A stretch of 64,000 nt of DNA, from contig NZ_JAIQZM010000001.1 in NCBI RefSeq assembly GCF_023333595.1, forward strand, positions 591,917 to 655,916, read 5' to 3'. The notes under the pieces are model-generated. The model was not told where the DNA came from. It worked only from the letters and a program-made list of their open reading frames with translations, and did not search any database. Positions 16,629 through 26,969 of this stretch are shown in pieces (position 1 is the first letter of the stretch; each line of letters begins with the position of its first letter). The stretch is from Argonema galeatum A003/A1. GTDB lineage: Bacteria; Cyanobacteriota; Cyanobacteriia; Cyanobacteriales; Aerosakkonemataceae. The translations under genes and the position numbers were made by a program.

Positions 16629-18206
16629 ATGCGATTCGTATCCGATCCGCCGATTTCCGTTAAAATCTGCAAAATGAAGGAAAGAGTGCGGTGGCAAGAG
16701 CCGCCAATTATCCAAAGGGGAATAGATCAAACCCGGATGGTTATAGAAGATGGTTCTGGCGACAGTCCAGAATTTTCATTTTTGGTTGTAGGCGATAGCG
16801 GATCGGGAACTCATCGGGGATACAACCCCCAACGAGAAATTGCCGAACTGATGCTGGCACACAAGGAACAAAGTCGTTTCGTGCTGCATACGGGTGATGT
16901 TATCTATCTAGTTGGCTCAAGCGAATATTATCCGAAAAATTTTATCAAGCCTTACCGAGAATTTCTGGTAGGCGGCGAACACCCAGAACGGATTGCATAC
17001 GATCGCATGATCTTCAATCTGCCAATTTTACCAGTGCCAGGTAATCACGATTACTACGATTTACCGATTGTTTTCGGTTTGCTTGCACAGACTGCACTGC
17101 CGTTGCGCCGCCTATTCAAATCTAAATTGGATTTCGATGTTGGCTGGCACGGTTCTTTTCAAGGTAATGCCTACGCACAGGCATTTCTCGATTACCTCAA
17201 AACTTTCCAGAACCAGGCAGAACTTGACCGTCATCTCGATCGCCATTATATCGCCAAAACCGACACTGGTCGCTGCCTACTTTACGAACCCGGACGTTTT
17301 ACTCGCTTACCCAACCGCTATTACACATTCCGTTGCGGCGGTATTGACTTTTTCGCGCTGGACTCAAATACCTTTAACGCGCCACCACCACTCCCCGCAA
17401 CTCGCAAGGGAAAAGCGTTTCGCCGCGAATTGGAAAAACGTCGCAACCAACTCGAACAAGAAAAAGAGCAAATCCTGGAAACCTCTGCCACTTTTAATCC
17501 AGACTCACCCGAAGAAGCCGAACAGATGAACGATTTGCACGCCAAATTGGAGCAAATCGAAGAGTTAAAGCTTGACATCGACAAACAACTGGAATCCAAC
17601 GAAACAACCGTCACAGACTTTGAACAACTTGATTGGCTCAAACAAAAGCTGATCGAATCTTGGCACACAAAAGAAGTGCGCGGACGAGTGATTTATTTCC
17701 ACCATCCTCCCTACGTAACCGAGGCGACAAAATGGCACCAGTCGCAAACTTTGGCAGTTCGCCTCCGCCTCCGCCAAGTATTGGATGCCGTATCATCAGC
17801 AGTCGGTTCCCTGACAGAAGGTCGTCCGTTAGTCGATCTAATTCTAAACGGTCACGCTCACTGTTTGGAATATCTTCGGACTGGCGACACCGGACACGCC
17901 GATTCTAATCTCAACTGGATCGTATGCGGTGGTAGCGGTTACAGCCTCCGTCGTCAGCGCATTGAGGGGCCAGAATTAATGGAGACTTTTGAGGACGCTA
18001 AGGGCAGTTACACTCGAAAGGTAGCGGAATCTCTGCTTTTTGTGGGTCGCAGCGGACAAGGTTTGGAAAAGCGACGACCTTACTCATTTTTACGAATTGA
18101 TGTTAAGGACGGACGACCGCCAAAATTTATCGTTCGTCCGTTTATCGCTGAGCGAATTCAGGGACAGTGGCAGAATAGTCAACCGATTTTGGATTTTGAA
18201 TTTTAG
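16629..18206 (+). CDS. Calcineurin-type metallophosphoesterase with coiled-coil insert
   Basis: A 525-residue phosphoesterase with the dimetal motifs in order: GDSGSG (55-60), HTGDVIY, GNHDYY, HHPPY and NGHAH. The enzyme family hydrolyses phosphomono- or diesters; no substrate can be assigned. Unusually, a charged helical segment (about residues 255-325, ELEKRRNQLEQEKEQILE) inserts between the third and fourth motifs and may mediate oligomerisation. No signal peptide is evident, so it is likely cytoplasmic. The ATG at 16629 is used; ATG at 16674 is an alternative start. A truncated miniature element starts two bases after the stop. Confidence 0.85.
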   Translation: MRFVSDPPISVKICKMKERVRWQEPPIIQRGIDQTRMVIEDGSGDSPEFSFLVVGDSGSGTHRGYNPQREIAELMLAHKEQSRFVLHTGDVIYLVGSSEYYPKNFIKPYREFLVGGEHPERIAYDRMIFNLPILPVPGNHDYYDLPIVFGLLAQTALPLRRLFKSKLDFDVGWHGSFQGNAYAQAFLDYLKTFQNQAELDRHLDRHYIAKTDTGRCLLYEPGRFTRLPNRYYTFRCGGIDFFALDSNTFNAPPPLPATRKGKAFRRELEKRRNQLEQEKEQILETSATFNPDSPEEAEQMNDLHAKLEQIEELKLDIDKQLESNETTVTDFEQLDWLKQKLIESWHTKEVRGRVIYFHHPPYVTEATKWHQSQTLAVRLRLRQVLDAVSSAVGSLTEGRPLVDLILNGHAHCLEYLRTGDTGHADSNLNWIVCGGSGYSLRRQRIEGPELMETFEDAKGSYTRKVAESLLFVGRSGQGLEKRRPYSFLRIDVKDGRPPKFIVRPFIAERIQGQWQNSQPILDFEF

Positions 18207-18207
18207 A

Positions 18208-18339
18208 TTATCGTCAAATTCTCTGTTTTCATCGTTGGTTAAATTTTTACCGCAGATGTAGACAGATGAACGCAGATGAACGCCGATAAGAAAAAGAAAA
18301 GGAGTTTTTTAGGCAACCGTTGCTGCCGGAGATGATATG
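18208..18339. mobile_element. MITE family 1, copy C (left end missing)
   Basis: The interior (ATCGTCAAATTCTCTGTTTT, TTTTTACCGCAGATG, ACGCAGATGAACGC) and right end (18319-18339, CGTTGCTGCCGGAGATGATAT) match the complete copies, but the left terminal repeat is absent next to the metallophosphoesterase stop. It was probably lost by deletion. Confidence 0.72.
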
Positions 18340-18394
18340 AATACATTCGCTTGTTTTTCTTCTAATCCTAAATCCAATATCCAAAATCGATTTG

Positions 18395-19321
18395 TCACCA
18401 AGAAGTCAAAAAATTCCACTTTTCTGGTTCTTCTGGTTCTTCTGGTGTTTCCGGTTTGTTTAAGTTTTTCTGTTGAATTAGATTCTCATATTCTCCTGAA
18501 TCAACCCATTTCAATAACTCGGCAATTCGCATGACTGACCAGGAACGCCAATGTTCTGTATAGCTCAATATTTTGGTGACCCGATCGAGACTATCAAAGC
18601 TATTGGATGAAAACTCGCTAGCTTGGGCAAGGAAATCTTCAATTACAGCATCAGTCAAGTACTCGGAAGGCAAACCTGCGAGTTTAATTAATGCAGTCGT
18701 TGCTACATTAATATCTTGACAAGCTAGCAAACCGGCCCGATCGGATGTAAACTTTGCCATCATCAGCCAATTATACAAAGCCAGTTCTATGCCACCAGCT
18801 ACCAAGCCACCTAATCCCAGTGTGGTATTGCTCAATAAATTTTTCAAAGTTGGCATAACGATCGCGGTTTGGTGGTAAATTATATGCCGACTTTTTATGT
18901 GGGCTACTTCGTGTCCCAAGATGTAAAGTAATTCATCTGTATCTAGCCATTCCATCCCCTCTAGATTGATACCGATAATGGGTTTTTCCACTCCAACGGC
19001 GTAGGTTTGAATGTAACCTGTACCTCGAAATAGATACAATTCGGTCAGTGGGGTAACATCAAGAATTTGACAAGTTTCTACAAGTGCTTCATGCAGTTGG
19101 GGAAAATTTCGGGGCGTGACTCTGATTTGACTGCCAAGGCTTTGCAATCGGAGTAGGCGATCGATCCCGTATTCGTTAATTTTATTGAGCAGTGGGTCAA
19201 CACCGGGCATCTTTTTTAAAGAGGCTAAGGCTTTGCGATCGAACGGGTGTTCGTAGGCTTCTGGATTCAGTCCAGTTAATATTTTTCTCGTCACGGGGTT
19301 TGAGTTCTCTGATATCGTCAT
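18395..19321 (-). CDS. M48-family zinc metallopeptidase
   Basis: A 308-residue M48-type peptidase with HEVAHIKSRH (the HExxH zinc motif, about residue 145) and the downstream Glu in the helix pattern of family M48. It is predicted to be a zinc endopeptidase like HtpX, which degrades damaged or misfolded proteins, but only weak membrane segments are seen (around LGLGGLVAGGIELALY), so it may be cytosolic or peripheral. Frame and length are normal for a cyanobacterial M48 protein. ATG at 19321 is preferred to a GTG at 19327. It is convergent with no partner: the metallophosphoesterase and MITE lie to the left. Confidence 0.86.
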   Translation of the reverse strand: MTISENSNPVTRKILTGLNPEAYEHPFDRKALASLKKMPGVDPLLNKINEYGIDRLLRLQSLGSQIRVTPRNFPQLHEALVETCQILDVTPLTELYLFRGTGYIQTYAVGVEKPIIGINLEGMEWLDTDELLYILGHEVAHIKSRHIIYHQTAIVMPTLKNLLSNTTLGLGGLVAGGIELALYNWLMMAKFTSDRAGLLACQDINVATTALIKLAGLPSEYLTDAVIEDFLAQASEFSSNSFDSLDRVTKILSYTEHWRSWSVMRIAELLKWVDSGEYENLIQQKNLNKPETPEEPEEPEKWNFLTSW

Positions 19322-19330
19322 AGTCACTTA

Positions 19331-19364
19331 AGAATCCCCACCCCTAAAGGGGTGGGAGTGTCAA
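19331..19364 (+). mobile_element. Orphan hairpin resembling an IS200/IS605 right end, copy 2
   Basis: AGAATCCCCACCCC-TAAA-GGGGTGGGAGTGTCAA: an 8-base-pair stem over a TAAA loop. The flanks GAATCC and GAGTGTCAA are the layout of right ends of TnpB-type elements in cyanobacteria. No transposase or TnpB is adjacent. It could also be read as the hairpin after the reductase gene. Confidence 0.42.
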
Positions 19365-19373
19365 TTTCTACTA

Positions 19374-20360
<987 letters not shown>

Positions 20361-20380
20361 GGTTAATACTCAAAATTGTA

Positions 20381-21784
20381 TTATATTCTGTCGCTATGAG
20401 TGTCATAGTCAACCTGGTCTAATAATGATTTCATCAAATGGTAAACAACGGGTACTGGAACAGCATTCCCAAATTGTTTTTTGGCAACATCTTCATCTTC
20501 AGCCATTATAAACCTATCGGGAAACCCTTGCAACTTCCCGGCGTCTTTAGCAGAAATAGGTTTAAACTTCTTTTTTTTATAAATTTTCCTAATAAACTTC
20601 TGCTTATATTCACTAGGATCTTGACATCCTTCTAGAGAAATCTTCGCAACGTAATCTTTATTCCCTGTTGCTGTCAAGGTAGGAATTATATCTGAATGCG
20701 GCAAAAAAATTCTATAAACTCCATTGATACCTGTTAAATTTTTAGAATTGACAAACTCATATCCTTGGTTTTCCACATAACGAACGATATTTTTTTTGAT
20801 CAGCCGATCCAGTTCTTCTTTTTTGAGGTTGGGTATTAACTCTGCCAAATCTTCAAAAGATAAAGGATTTCCATCTTTTGAGCCATATTTTTTCTTTCTC
20901 CTATTTTTCAGGATGGTATGACAAATCAGTTTTTCTCTTTTGGTAGTCCTGATAATATCCCAGGAATGAATGGTGCTGTGACCATCTCTGGTATCGCAAA
21001 AGATGAAAAAATCATTTAATTCATCATCTTTCTGAAAACGATTTCTAGAATGGGGAATTTTATCTCCAAATAAAATCTGGGGAGCAACTTTGGTTTTATT
21101 AAAATTACTGCAATCTTTCACACCATCAATAAAACTATAGAGTTTGGGTTTAATCTCCAATGGTTCGGGAAAACTAAATTCTTGCTGACTCTCTAAATCC
21201 TTTCTTATTCCTACTAGAAAAACTCTTTCACGATTTTGTGGAAGTCCAAAATCATAGGAGTTTAGTAAACGCCATTTTACACAATAACCTATTTCTTGAA
21301 AACTTCGCACTAAATATTCAAAGCTTTTTTTATTTAAAGGCTCTATTAAACCTTTTACATTTTCAAATATAAAAACTTTTGGCTGATTTATTTTCACAAC
21401 TCTAATTGTATCGAACCAAAGTTCGCCTCTGGGATCGTCGAAACCTTTAAGCTTACCAGCTACAGACCAAGGCTGACAAGGAACTCCACCAACTACTACA
21501 TCTACTGAAAACGGAAATTTATCAATATTGCGAATATCTCCTAAACTTATATCCGCGCTATTGGAATCAGTAATAAAATTTCTTTCATAGACTTTGATAG
21601 CTGCTTTGTCAATTTCGGAATAGCCTAAGCATTTTCCCCCCAATTCTGACAAAGCTATTCTAAATCCTCCTATCCCTGCAAATAAATCTACAAATGTAAA
21701 ATTAAACCTTTCAAAGGTAAATTTGAATGGATGAAATAATTCTAGCTGCTTAATATAATAAACATTTTTAGTGATACCTTTCAT
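20381..21784 (-). CDS. C5-cytosine DNA methyltransferase
   Basis: A 467-residue Dcm-type enzyme that transfers a methyl group from AdoMet to carbon 5 of cytosine. Motif I is DLFAGIGGFR (33-42), motif IV is GGVPCQPWS with the catalytic Cys at 102, motif VI is ENVKG and motif VIII is QNRERVF (182-188). The long target-recognition region (about residues 210-400) has TTKREKLICHTILKNRRKKK and a late motif X block (DAGKLQGFPDRF, then GNAVPVPV). No restriction enzyme gene is adjacent, so it may be a solitary methyltransferase or defence remnant. The recognition sequence cannot be read from the protein. The N-terminal 28 residues are not typical of the family. Confidence 0.93.
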   Translation of the reverse strand: MKGITKNVYYIKQLELFHPFKFTFERFNFTFVDLFAGIGGFRIALSELGGKCLGYSEIDKAAIKVYERNFITDSNSADISLGDIRNIDKFPFSVDVVVGGVPCQPWSVAGKLKGFDDPRGELWFDTIRVVKINQPKVFIFENVKGLIEPLNKKSFEYLVRSFQEIGYCVKWRLLNSYDFGLPQNRERVFLVGIRKDLESQQEFSFPEPLEIKPKLYSFIDGVKDCSNFNKTKVAPQILFGDKIPHSRNRFQKDDELNDFFIFCDTRDGHSTIHSWDIIRTTKREKLICHTILKNRRKKKYGSKDGNPLSFEDLAELIPNLKKEELDRLIKKNIVRYVENQGYEFVNSKNLTGINGVYRIFLPHSDIIPTLTATGNKDYVAKISLEGCQDPSEYKQKFIRKIYKKKKFKPISAKDAGKLQGFPDRFIMAEDEDVAKKQFGNAVPVPVVYHLMKSLLDQVDYDTHSDRI

Positions 21785-21949
21785 CTTGGTTAGGAGAATT
21801 TATTGCTAACTTATTAAGATGTTAGTAATTATTACAAAAAATGTTAAAATTGTCAAGTATTTACGTTCGGAATTGCTGACAAATGGCTCTTGGTTTGGAG
21901 CAGGAGATTGTTTTCCAAGCCCCAAACCTTACGCCCCGTTCCTAATTAT

Positions 21950-22138
21950 CTAAACAGGGTGGCATTTTCCGGCGCGAATTAAGCCGACGCGACGTGCTAG
22001 AGCATCCTGTTGCGAAGCGATCGGCCCCCACTGTTCTACAATGTTTGTATCTTCCTTCCCTTCAACTTGATGACTGGGAATGATATCGCAGTGACCGTCA
22101 TTGCGCTTGACAATATACCAAGTTTGTGAGTTATCCAT
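21950..22138 (-). CDS. Conserved cyanobacterial small protein
   Basis: A 62-residue soluble protein with the pattern WYIVKRNDGHCDI, then QWGPIASQQDALARRVGLIRAGKC. This looks like a family of small cyanobacterial proteins of unknown role, recognised from memory of the RRVGLIRAGKC ending. No signal peptide or known motif. ATG at 22138 with TAGGTGA upstream; a GTG six bases earlier is an alternative. It lies 25 bases downstream of the SPFH gene start-side end on the same strand and is probably independent. Confidence 0.7.
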   Translation of the reverse strand: MDNSQTWYIVKRNDGHCDIIPSHQVEGKEDTNIVEQWGPIASQQDALARRVGLIRAGKCHPV

Positions 22139-22163
22139 ATTCACCTAAAAAACAGTTCAGCAA

Positions 22164-23057
22164 CTAAGGTTTTGAAGTTTGTGTATCCTGTAAAAGCATC
22201 GGCATTCCCCCTTTTCCAGCACCGAGCATGATAACTTTGGAATTAGAGGAACTCGCGAGTTTCTCAGTAGCTTCAATGCTTCTCAATTGGAGTATTTTAT
22301 CATTAAGACCTTGAGAAATAATCTTTTGAGAATCAGAGATACCTTTGGCTTCGATGCGCTTGCGATCTGCCTCTTGGCGTTCTTTTTTCAGGACAAATGC
22401 CATTCGCTGGTTTTCCTGTTCAGCCTGTAGCTTTTCCTGAATTGCTGACTGGATCTTTTCAGGGATTTGCAGTTCTCTCAACAAAGCTTCTTCGACGACA
22501 AAACCAAGAGGAGTTAACTGTTTACTTAACCGTTGGCGGATCTGATTTGCTATCTCTAGGCGTTTACGAGAGTAAATGGCCTCAGCTGGGTAGTTAGCAG
22601 TAATTTCACGGACGACAGAACGAAATCTGGCAATGACAATTTCTGTTTCATCGATGCCAATATTTTTGTAAATTGACGCAGCTTTTTGCGGTTCCAGCCT
22701 ATACTGAAGACTGACATTGGTATTGAAAGCTAATCCTTCTTGGGATGTAGCCTCTATGGTTTCTTGAACATTCCTCAGCCGAGTGGAGAATTTTACAATT
22801 TTGGTAAAGGGACTTACAAAGTGAACGCCGGGATTGAGGGAGGTTTCAGAAACTTGTCCTAACGAATCTACGACACCGACATTACCAGCTGGGACGACCG
22901 TGAAAAGTTTGGAGAGGGATGCAAATGCAGCAATACCCCCAATCAACAAAGCAATGCCGCGAATCGCCAAGCGATTTCGTTCGCTGACAACACCTCCACC
23001 AGTGAGGAATACTAGAACCGATATCAGAGTAATCAAAAGCGAGACAATAAATGACAT
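22164..23057 (-). CDS. Prohibitin-like SPFH-domain membrane protein
   Basis: A 297-residue SPFH protein. Two hydrophobic stretches at the N-terminus (about residues 3-25 and 33-55) anchor it in a membrane. The prohibitin/HflK-like core follows (VVPAGNVGVVDSLGQV, NVSLQYRLEP, REITANYPAEAIYSRKR), then a long charged helix (about 200-260) suited to coiled-coil assembly. Prohibitins form membrane rings that organise membrane regions and influence proteases; the cyanobacterial role is not settled. It lies beside a small conserved gene and 278 bases from the EF-G-like gene. Confidence 0.87.
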   Translation of the reverse strand: MSFIVSLLITLISVLVFLTGGGVVSERNRLAIRGIALLIGGIAAFASLSKLFTVVPAGNVGVVDSLGQVSETSLNPGVHFVSPFTKIVKFSTRLRNVQETIEATSQEGLAFNTNVSLQYRLEPQKAASIYKNIGIDETEIVIARFRSVVREITANYPAEAIYSRKRLEIANQIRQRLSKQLTPLGFVVEEALLRELQIPEKIQSAIQEKLQAEQENQRMAFVLKKERQEADRKRIEAKGISDSQKIISQGLNDKILQLRSIEATEKLASSSNSKVIMLGAGKGGMPMLLQDTQTSKP

Positions 23058-23121
23058 TAAATTACCTTTATGCTCAGAGATGAAGATTATCCAAATCGAT
23101 CAGTTGCATGAAGTACACCCC

Positions 23122-23154
23122 AGAAACCCGGTTTCTTGGAAAAACCGGGTTTCT
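23122..23154. repeat. AGAAACCCGGTTTCT palindrome, copy 2
   Basis: 15-base arms (23122-23136 and 23140-23154) differ at one position from the copy at 261-293. Same spacing of three bases. It lies upstream of the SPFH gene, in a gap that also holds the second MITE family (23201-23310). Confidence 0.85.
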
Positions 23155-23200
23155 CTGCACTATCTGATTACCAAGATACACACCCTTGGTTAAGGATAGG

Positions 23201-23310
23201 TAACCCAAGTTGCTAGTTATAAGATTGGTGACTCTCTTTGGTACGTTGTTGCGCTTTAGCGCTTTTGTTACAGCTGGGATAAGAGCGCTGAAGCGCAACA
23301 ACATACCCGG
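23201..23310. mobile_element. MITE family 2, copy 1 (right end missing)
   Basis: The left terminal repeat TAACCCAAGTTGCTAGTTAT and an inner hairpin (GTTGCGCTTTAGCGCTTTTG ... TAAGAGCGCTGAAGCGCAAC) match the copy at 26970-27106. The right terminal repeat is lost. No coding capacity. It lies near the end of the EF-G-like gene. Confidence 0.7.
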
Positions 23311-23335
23311 CCATGCTATCAAATCTAAAATCCGA

Positions 23336-25387
23336 TTAGCGATGACCGTTGGTCTTACCGTTACCGTTGGTTGCTACTACCTTTTCTGCTAGCTTGTCCG
23401 GCACTTCTTGGAGATGATCGTACTTCCAGTTGAAGAAGCCGACACCCATTGTGAGACTTCGCAACTCTACAATAAAGTCGCGCATTTCCGCTTGCGGCAA
23501 ATAAGCAGTAACCTTATCCCAACCATTCCAATCAGACCGCCCTTCATAGCCCAAAATCTGCCCGCGTCGCCCAGTCAGCAATTGCAACACCTTAGAAGTA
23601 AATTCTTTCGGAGTTGATATATCAATTGCCGTAATTGGTTCCAGCAAAGTAGGTTCGCACTTTGGCATTCCTTCCTGCATCGCCAGACGCGCCGCCTGCT
23701 TGAACGCTTGTTCCGAACTATCTACATTGTGGTAAGAACCATTAATAAGCGTCACGGCTACATCGACCACGGGGAAACCCAAGGGGCCATGCGCTAGAGA
23801 CTCCCGCACACCAATTTCCACGCCAGGGATGTACTGACGTGGAACCACTCCGCCCACAATCTTTTCATTGAAGTTGAAGCCTTCCCCGCGAGACAAAGGT
23901 TTGATGTCCAGATAAACATCGCCAAATTGCCCGTGTCCGCCGCTTTGGTGCTTGTAGCGTCCGTGAATGGAGGAGACAGGTTTGCGGATGGTTTCTTTGT
24001 AGGCAACTTGGGGCAGGTGGGTGGCCATCGGCAGGTTATACTTGCGGCGCAGTCGGTCTAGCGCTACTTGCAGGTGAATTTCTCCCTGACCCCACAGGAT
24101 GACTTCGCGGGTGTCGCCATGTTGTTCCCAAGCCAAAGATGGGTCTTCTTCGATCAGTTTGGCGAAGGCACTGCTGAGCTTAACTTCATCGTTGCGCTTT
24201 TCCGCAGTCACCGCCAAAGCATAAACCGGCGTCAGTTGTTCCGCTTTGGGTAGTTCTGACGCCGGTTGTCCGCTGTTTGTCGATAGGGTATCGCCCGTTT
24301 TTATGCCCTCCAAACGTCCCACGGCTACAATTTCACCGGCTTTGGCTTCTTGCAGGCTGTTTTGTTGTTGACCTGTGAGGCGATAAATGCCACCTGCACG
24401 CACGCCGTTGAGGACCGCGCCATCTGTGACGGTGCCTTGCCAAACTCGCACGAGGGATAGTTTGCCGCCTTGGGGGGTGAAGTAGGTTTTCAGGACTTGC
24501 GCCAGGGGTGCATCGGCGTGGAGGGCAATTCCCCGGTGCTGGAATGTTGTTTCTGGGGTGGGTGCTTCGCGCAGCAGGGCTTCTAGTAGGGGTCGGACGC
24601 CGAAATCTCGTTCGGCAATTCCCAGGAATACTGGGACAATTAAGTCTGCCCCCAATTCCATTTTGAGGTCTTGGATGATTTCGTCTTGGGGTGGGTCGAT
24701 TTCTTCTAGGAGTTCTTCCAAGAGATGGTCGTCAAAGTTTGCCAACTCTTCTAACATTTCTGCCCGCGCTGCGTGTTCCTGTTCTCGGAGTTCGTCGGGG
24801 AATGGTATGGGGTCGGCTGGGGCGCCTGGGTGGTAATGGTAAGCTTGTTCGGTGACTAAATCGATAAAGCCGCTGAGGTTTTCTCCTTGGCCGATCGGAT
24901 ATTGGTGCGGTATTAAGGGACGACTGGAGACGGATTTGAGGGCGTGGAGTACGTCCATGAAGTTGCTGTTGGCCCGATCCATTTTGTTGATGAAGACTAG
25001 GTGGGGAATTTCCCAGTCGTCGAGGAATTTAAATAGGGGGGCGAGGGTGAGGACGCGATCGCTTACTGGTTCGCAAACTACAACCGCCGCATCCACGCCA
25101 ATTAGGGCGTTATAAGTTTCTTGGGCAAATTCAACCGATCCGGGACAATCGAGAAATGTGAAACGCACGTCGCTGTATTCGGTGCTGGCGGCTGTTACTT
25201 CTACGCTCATTTGGCGATCGCGTGCTTCTGGGGCGCTATCTCCAATTGTGTTTTTATCTTTGATGCTGCCTTTGCGTGTAATCGCACCTGTGACGAACAA
25301 TATGCTTTCTAGCAATGTTGTTTTGCCGCTCAGATACGGGCCTACGATCGCTACATTACGGAAACTGGAAACGACTTTTTCGTTCAT
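23336..25387 (-). CDS. Elongation factor G-like GTPase
   Basis: A 683-residue translational GTPase of the second EF-G type. The G1 loop is GPYLSGKTTL (unlike the AHIDAGKTT of canonical EF-G), the G3 motif is FLDCPG and the G4 motif is INKMD, followed by domains II-V (domain IV around GGHGQFGDVYLDIK, domain V toward RGQILGYEG). Cyanobacteria and many other bacteria carry such EF-G paralogues; ribosome translocation or recycling is probable but not assured. A strong AAGGAGG site precedes the ATG at 25387. No ribosomal protein genes are near, unlike the classical fusA locus. The C-terminus ends in a short Asn/Gly-rich tail. Confidence 0.9.
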   Translation of the reverse strand: MNEKVVSSFRNVAIVGPYLSGKTTLLESILFVTGAITRKGSIKDKNTIGDSAPEARDRQMSVEVTAASTEYSDVRFTFLDCPGSVEFAQETYNALIGVDAAVVVCEPVSDRVLTLAPLFKFLDDWEIPHLVFINKMDRANSNFMDVLHALKSVSSRPLIPHQYPIGQGENLSGFIDLVTEQAYHYHPGAPADPIPFPDELREQEHAARAEMLEELANFDDHLLEELLEEIDPPQDEIIQDLKMELGADLIVPVFLGIAERDFGVRPLLEALLREAPTPETTFQHRGIALHADAPLAQVLKTYFTPQGGKLSLVRVWQGTVTDGAVLNGVRAGGIYRLTGQQQNSLQEAKAGEIVAVGRLEGIKTGDTLSTNSGQPASELPKAEQLTPVYALAVTAEKRNDEVKLSSAFAKLIEEDPSLAWEQHGDTREVILWGQGEIHLQVALDRLRRKYNLPMATHLPQVAYKETIRKPVSSIHGRYKHQSGGHGQFGDVYLDIKPLSRGEGFNFNEKIVGGVVPRQYIPGVEIGVRESLAHGPLGFPVVDVAVTLINGSYHNVDSSEQAFKQAARLAMQEGMPKCEPTLLEPITAIDISTPKEFTSKVLQLLTGRRGQILGYEGRSDWNGWDKVTAYLPQAEMRDFIVELRSLTMGVGFFNWKYDHLQEVPDKLAEKVVATNGNGKTNGHR

Positions 25388-25792
25388 AAATCCTCCTTTA
25401 CGGCTAGCTGTAGGATTTGCATCTGGTGCAGCTGCCGCTTATGACAGTGTTTGCAAATGTTTTTCGGGTAGTACTGGTGAGTTCGATCGGCGTACAGGTT
25501 AGATAAGCAAAATTTTCGCTCAACTCCCCCTACGAGCTATGGTGTAGATTTTGATAGAAATCGTTTAGTAGGTTGAGGTTACTTTGTCTGGATTAACTCA
25601 CCTATTTGAAAACTTACCTTGTATTTAGTCATAAGTTAACCCCTATTTAACACACTGTCATAAAAATTTGATTTGGGTTTAAAATAAATATTTAACTTTA
25701 TTAACTTAAAATAATTTTTATTGCTAAATTCTTACTTATATTGCATTTGGTGACATTTTTTGAGAGTGCTTGCTATTTTATGGAGCCGAATT
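25388..25792. promoter_or_regulatory. Divergent AT-rich intergenic region
   Basis: A 405-base gap between two genes that leave in opposite directions. The half nearest the rightward gene (about 25620-25760) is very AT-rich, with many TTTAA/TATTA stretches suited to a promoter. No gene is convincing; a short frame inside is repetitive. The GGAG that serves the next gene lies at about 25782. Confidence 0.5.
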
Positions 25793-26392
25793 ATGTCCTA
25801 TAACCAATTCACACTTACAAAAGCTAAAAAAGATTTTCAGTTAACCATCGTGGAGGGAACTTGTTTGTTTCCTTCTGTTCAACCAATTAATCCTAGCCCC
25901 AGATTAACGAGCGAGCTAGAAGATTTGCCTTGGACTATTGCAGTCGGTTCAGAAAAAGCCAGATCTGAGGCTATTGTTTACCCAGTCCTTCAAGAAGTCC
26001 GACGCATTCAAAACCGCCAAATCAGTCTATTTTCGGGACGAGAATTCAATGTTGACCCAACTTGCGATCTCACCGGGTATGTGGATTTTTTAATTAGTCG
26101 TTCGCCTGAACAATTGATTATTGAAGCTCCTGCGATCGTAATTCTTGAAGCGAAGAAAGCAGATCTTAATGAAGGTCTTGGTCAATGCCTTGCTGAAATG
26201 GTTGCAGCACAGCGTTTTAATGAAGCAGCACAAAATTCAATTTCAACTATTTATGGCTGTATCAGCAGCGGTACTCAATGGCGCTTTCTTAAGCTGGAGG
26301 GGACAACAGCAACGATCGATCTGACTGATTATCCCCTCCCGCCTGTCGAGCAGATTTTGGCATTGTTGGTGTGGATAGTTGAACGGGGCTAA
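25793..26392 (+). CDS. PD-(D/E)XK-like nuclease-fold protein, unknown role
   Basis: A 199-residue protein. The arrangement LTGYVDFLISR ... PAIVILEAKKADLNEGLGQCLAEM resembles the Asp / Glu-x-Lys / Gln order of PD-(D/E)XK nuclease-fold domains (about residues 95-160). It shares no obvious match to a named restriction enzyme and may be a diverged or non-catalytic member. No membrane segment. ATG at 25793 with GGAG eight bases upstream is preferred to a TTG at 25760. The retropepsin-like gene follows on the same strand after about 110 bases. Fold is an inference. Confidence 0.55.
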   Translation: MSYNQFTLTKAKKDFQLTIVEGTCLFPSVQPINPSPRLTSELEDLPWTIAVGSEKARSEAIVYPVLQEVRRIQNRQISLFSGREFNVDPTCDLTGYVDFLISRSPEQLIIEAPAIVILEAKKADLNEGLGQCLAEMVAAQRFNEAAQNSISTIYGCISSGTQWRFLKLEGTTATIDLTDYPLPPVEQILALLVWIVERG

Positions 26393-26502
26393 GTTGAGGC
26401 GATCGGCATCAAGTGAGTTTGATATTTCTCTTTAGATCGGTAAAATAGTAGAGGTTGCTCCAATTTACCATGTATTCGATTATGCGCGATAACACAACAA
26501 CT

Positions 26503-26922
26503 ATGGGTAAAGTTTTCACCACTCTCACGATTATCAATCGTGCCGACCAAATTTTGGCAACTCGTGGCGTTATTTCTCTAGAAGAAATTCGTTCTGTCAC
26601 CTTGAAAAATGTTCTGGTAGACACAGGGGCAACAACCCTATGCCTACCACCAGAGATTATTGCTCAACTGGGATTAGAATTACTTAAAGAAGTAGATGTT
26701 TCTACTGCTGTGGGAATCAGTAAGGCTAAAATATTTCGAGATGCCACCATTTCTATGTGTGGGCGGGAAGGAACTTTTGAGTGTTTGGAGCTACCGGGGG
26801 GACGAGATGCGTTGCTAGGAGTAATTCCCTTGGAAGCATTGGGTTTGGAACCGGATTTGCAAAAACAAACCTTGCGAGTGTTGCCTTCAGAATCTGTGGA
26901 TACTTATTTGACGATTCTTTGA
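26503..26922 (+). CDS. Retropepsin-like aspartic protease-fold protein
   Basis: About 139 residues with the clan AA (retroviral-protease-like) signature: NVLVDTGATTLCLPPEI, containing the catalytic-type DTG, and a later hydrophobic flap-like DALLGVIPLEALGL segment. Single-domain members of this type are common in cyanobacteria; they act as dimers if active. The start is uncertain: ATG at 26503 fits the domain, while 26470 and 26482 are alternatives. A proteolytic role is inferred; it might be only a fold relative. Confidence 0.72.
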   Translation: MGKVFTTLTIINRADQILATRGVISLEEIRSVTLKNVLVDTGATTLCLPPEIIAQLGLELLKEVDVSTAVGISKAKIFRDATISMCGREGTFECLELPGGRDALLGVIPLEALGLEPDLQKQTLRVLPSESVDTYLTIL

Positions 26923-26969
26923 AATTATGAGGAATGAATTCATTCCTCACAACTCAAAAATTTTCTAAT

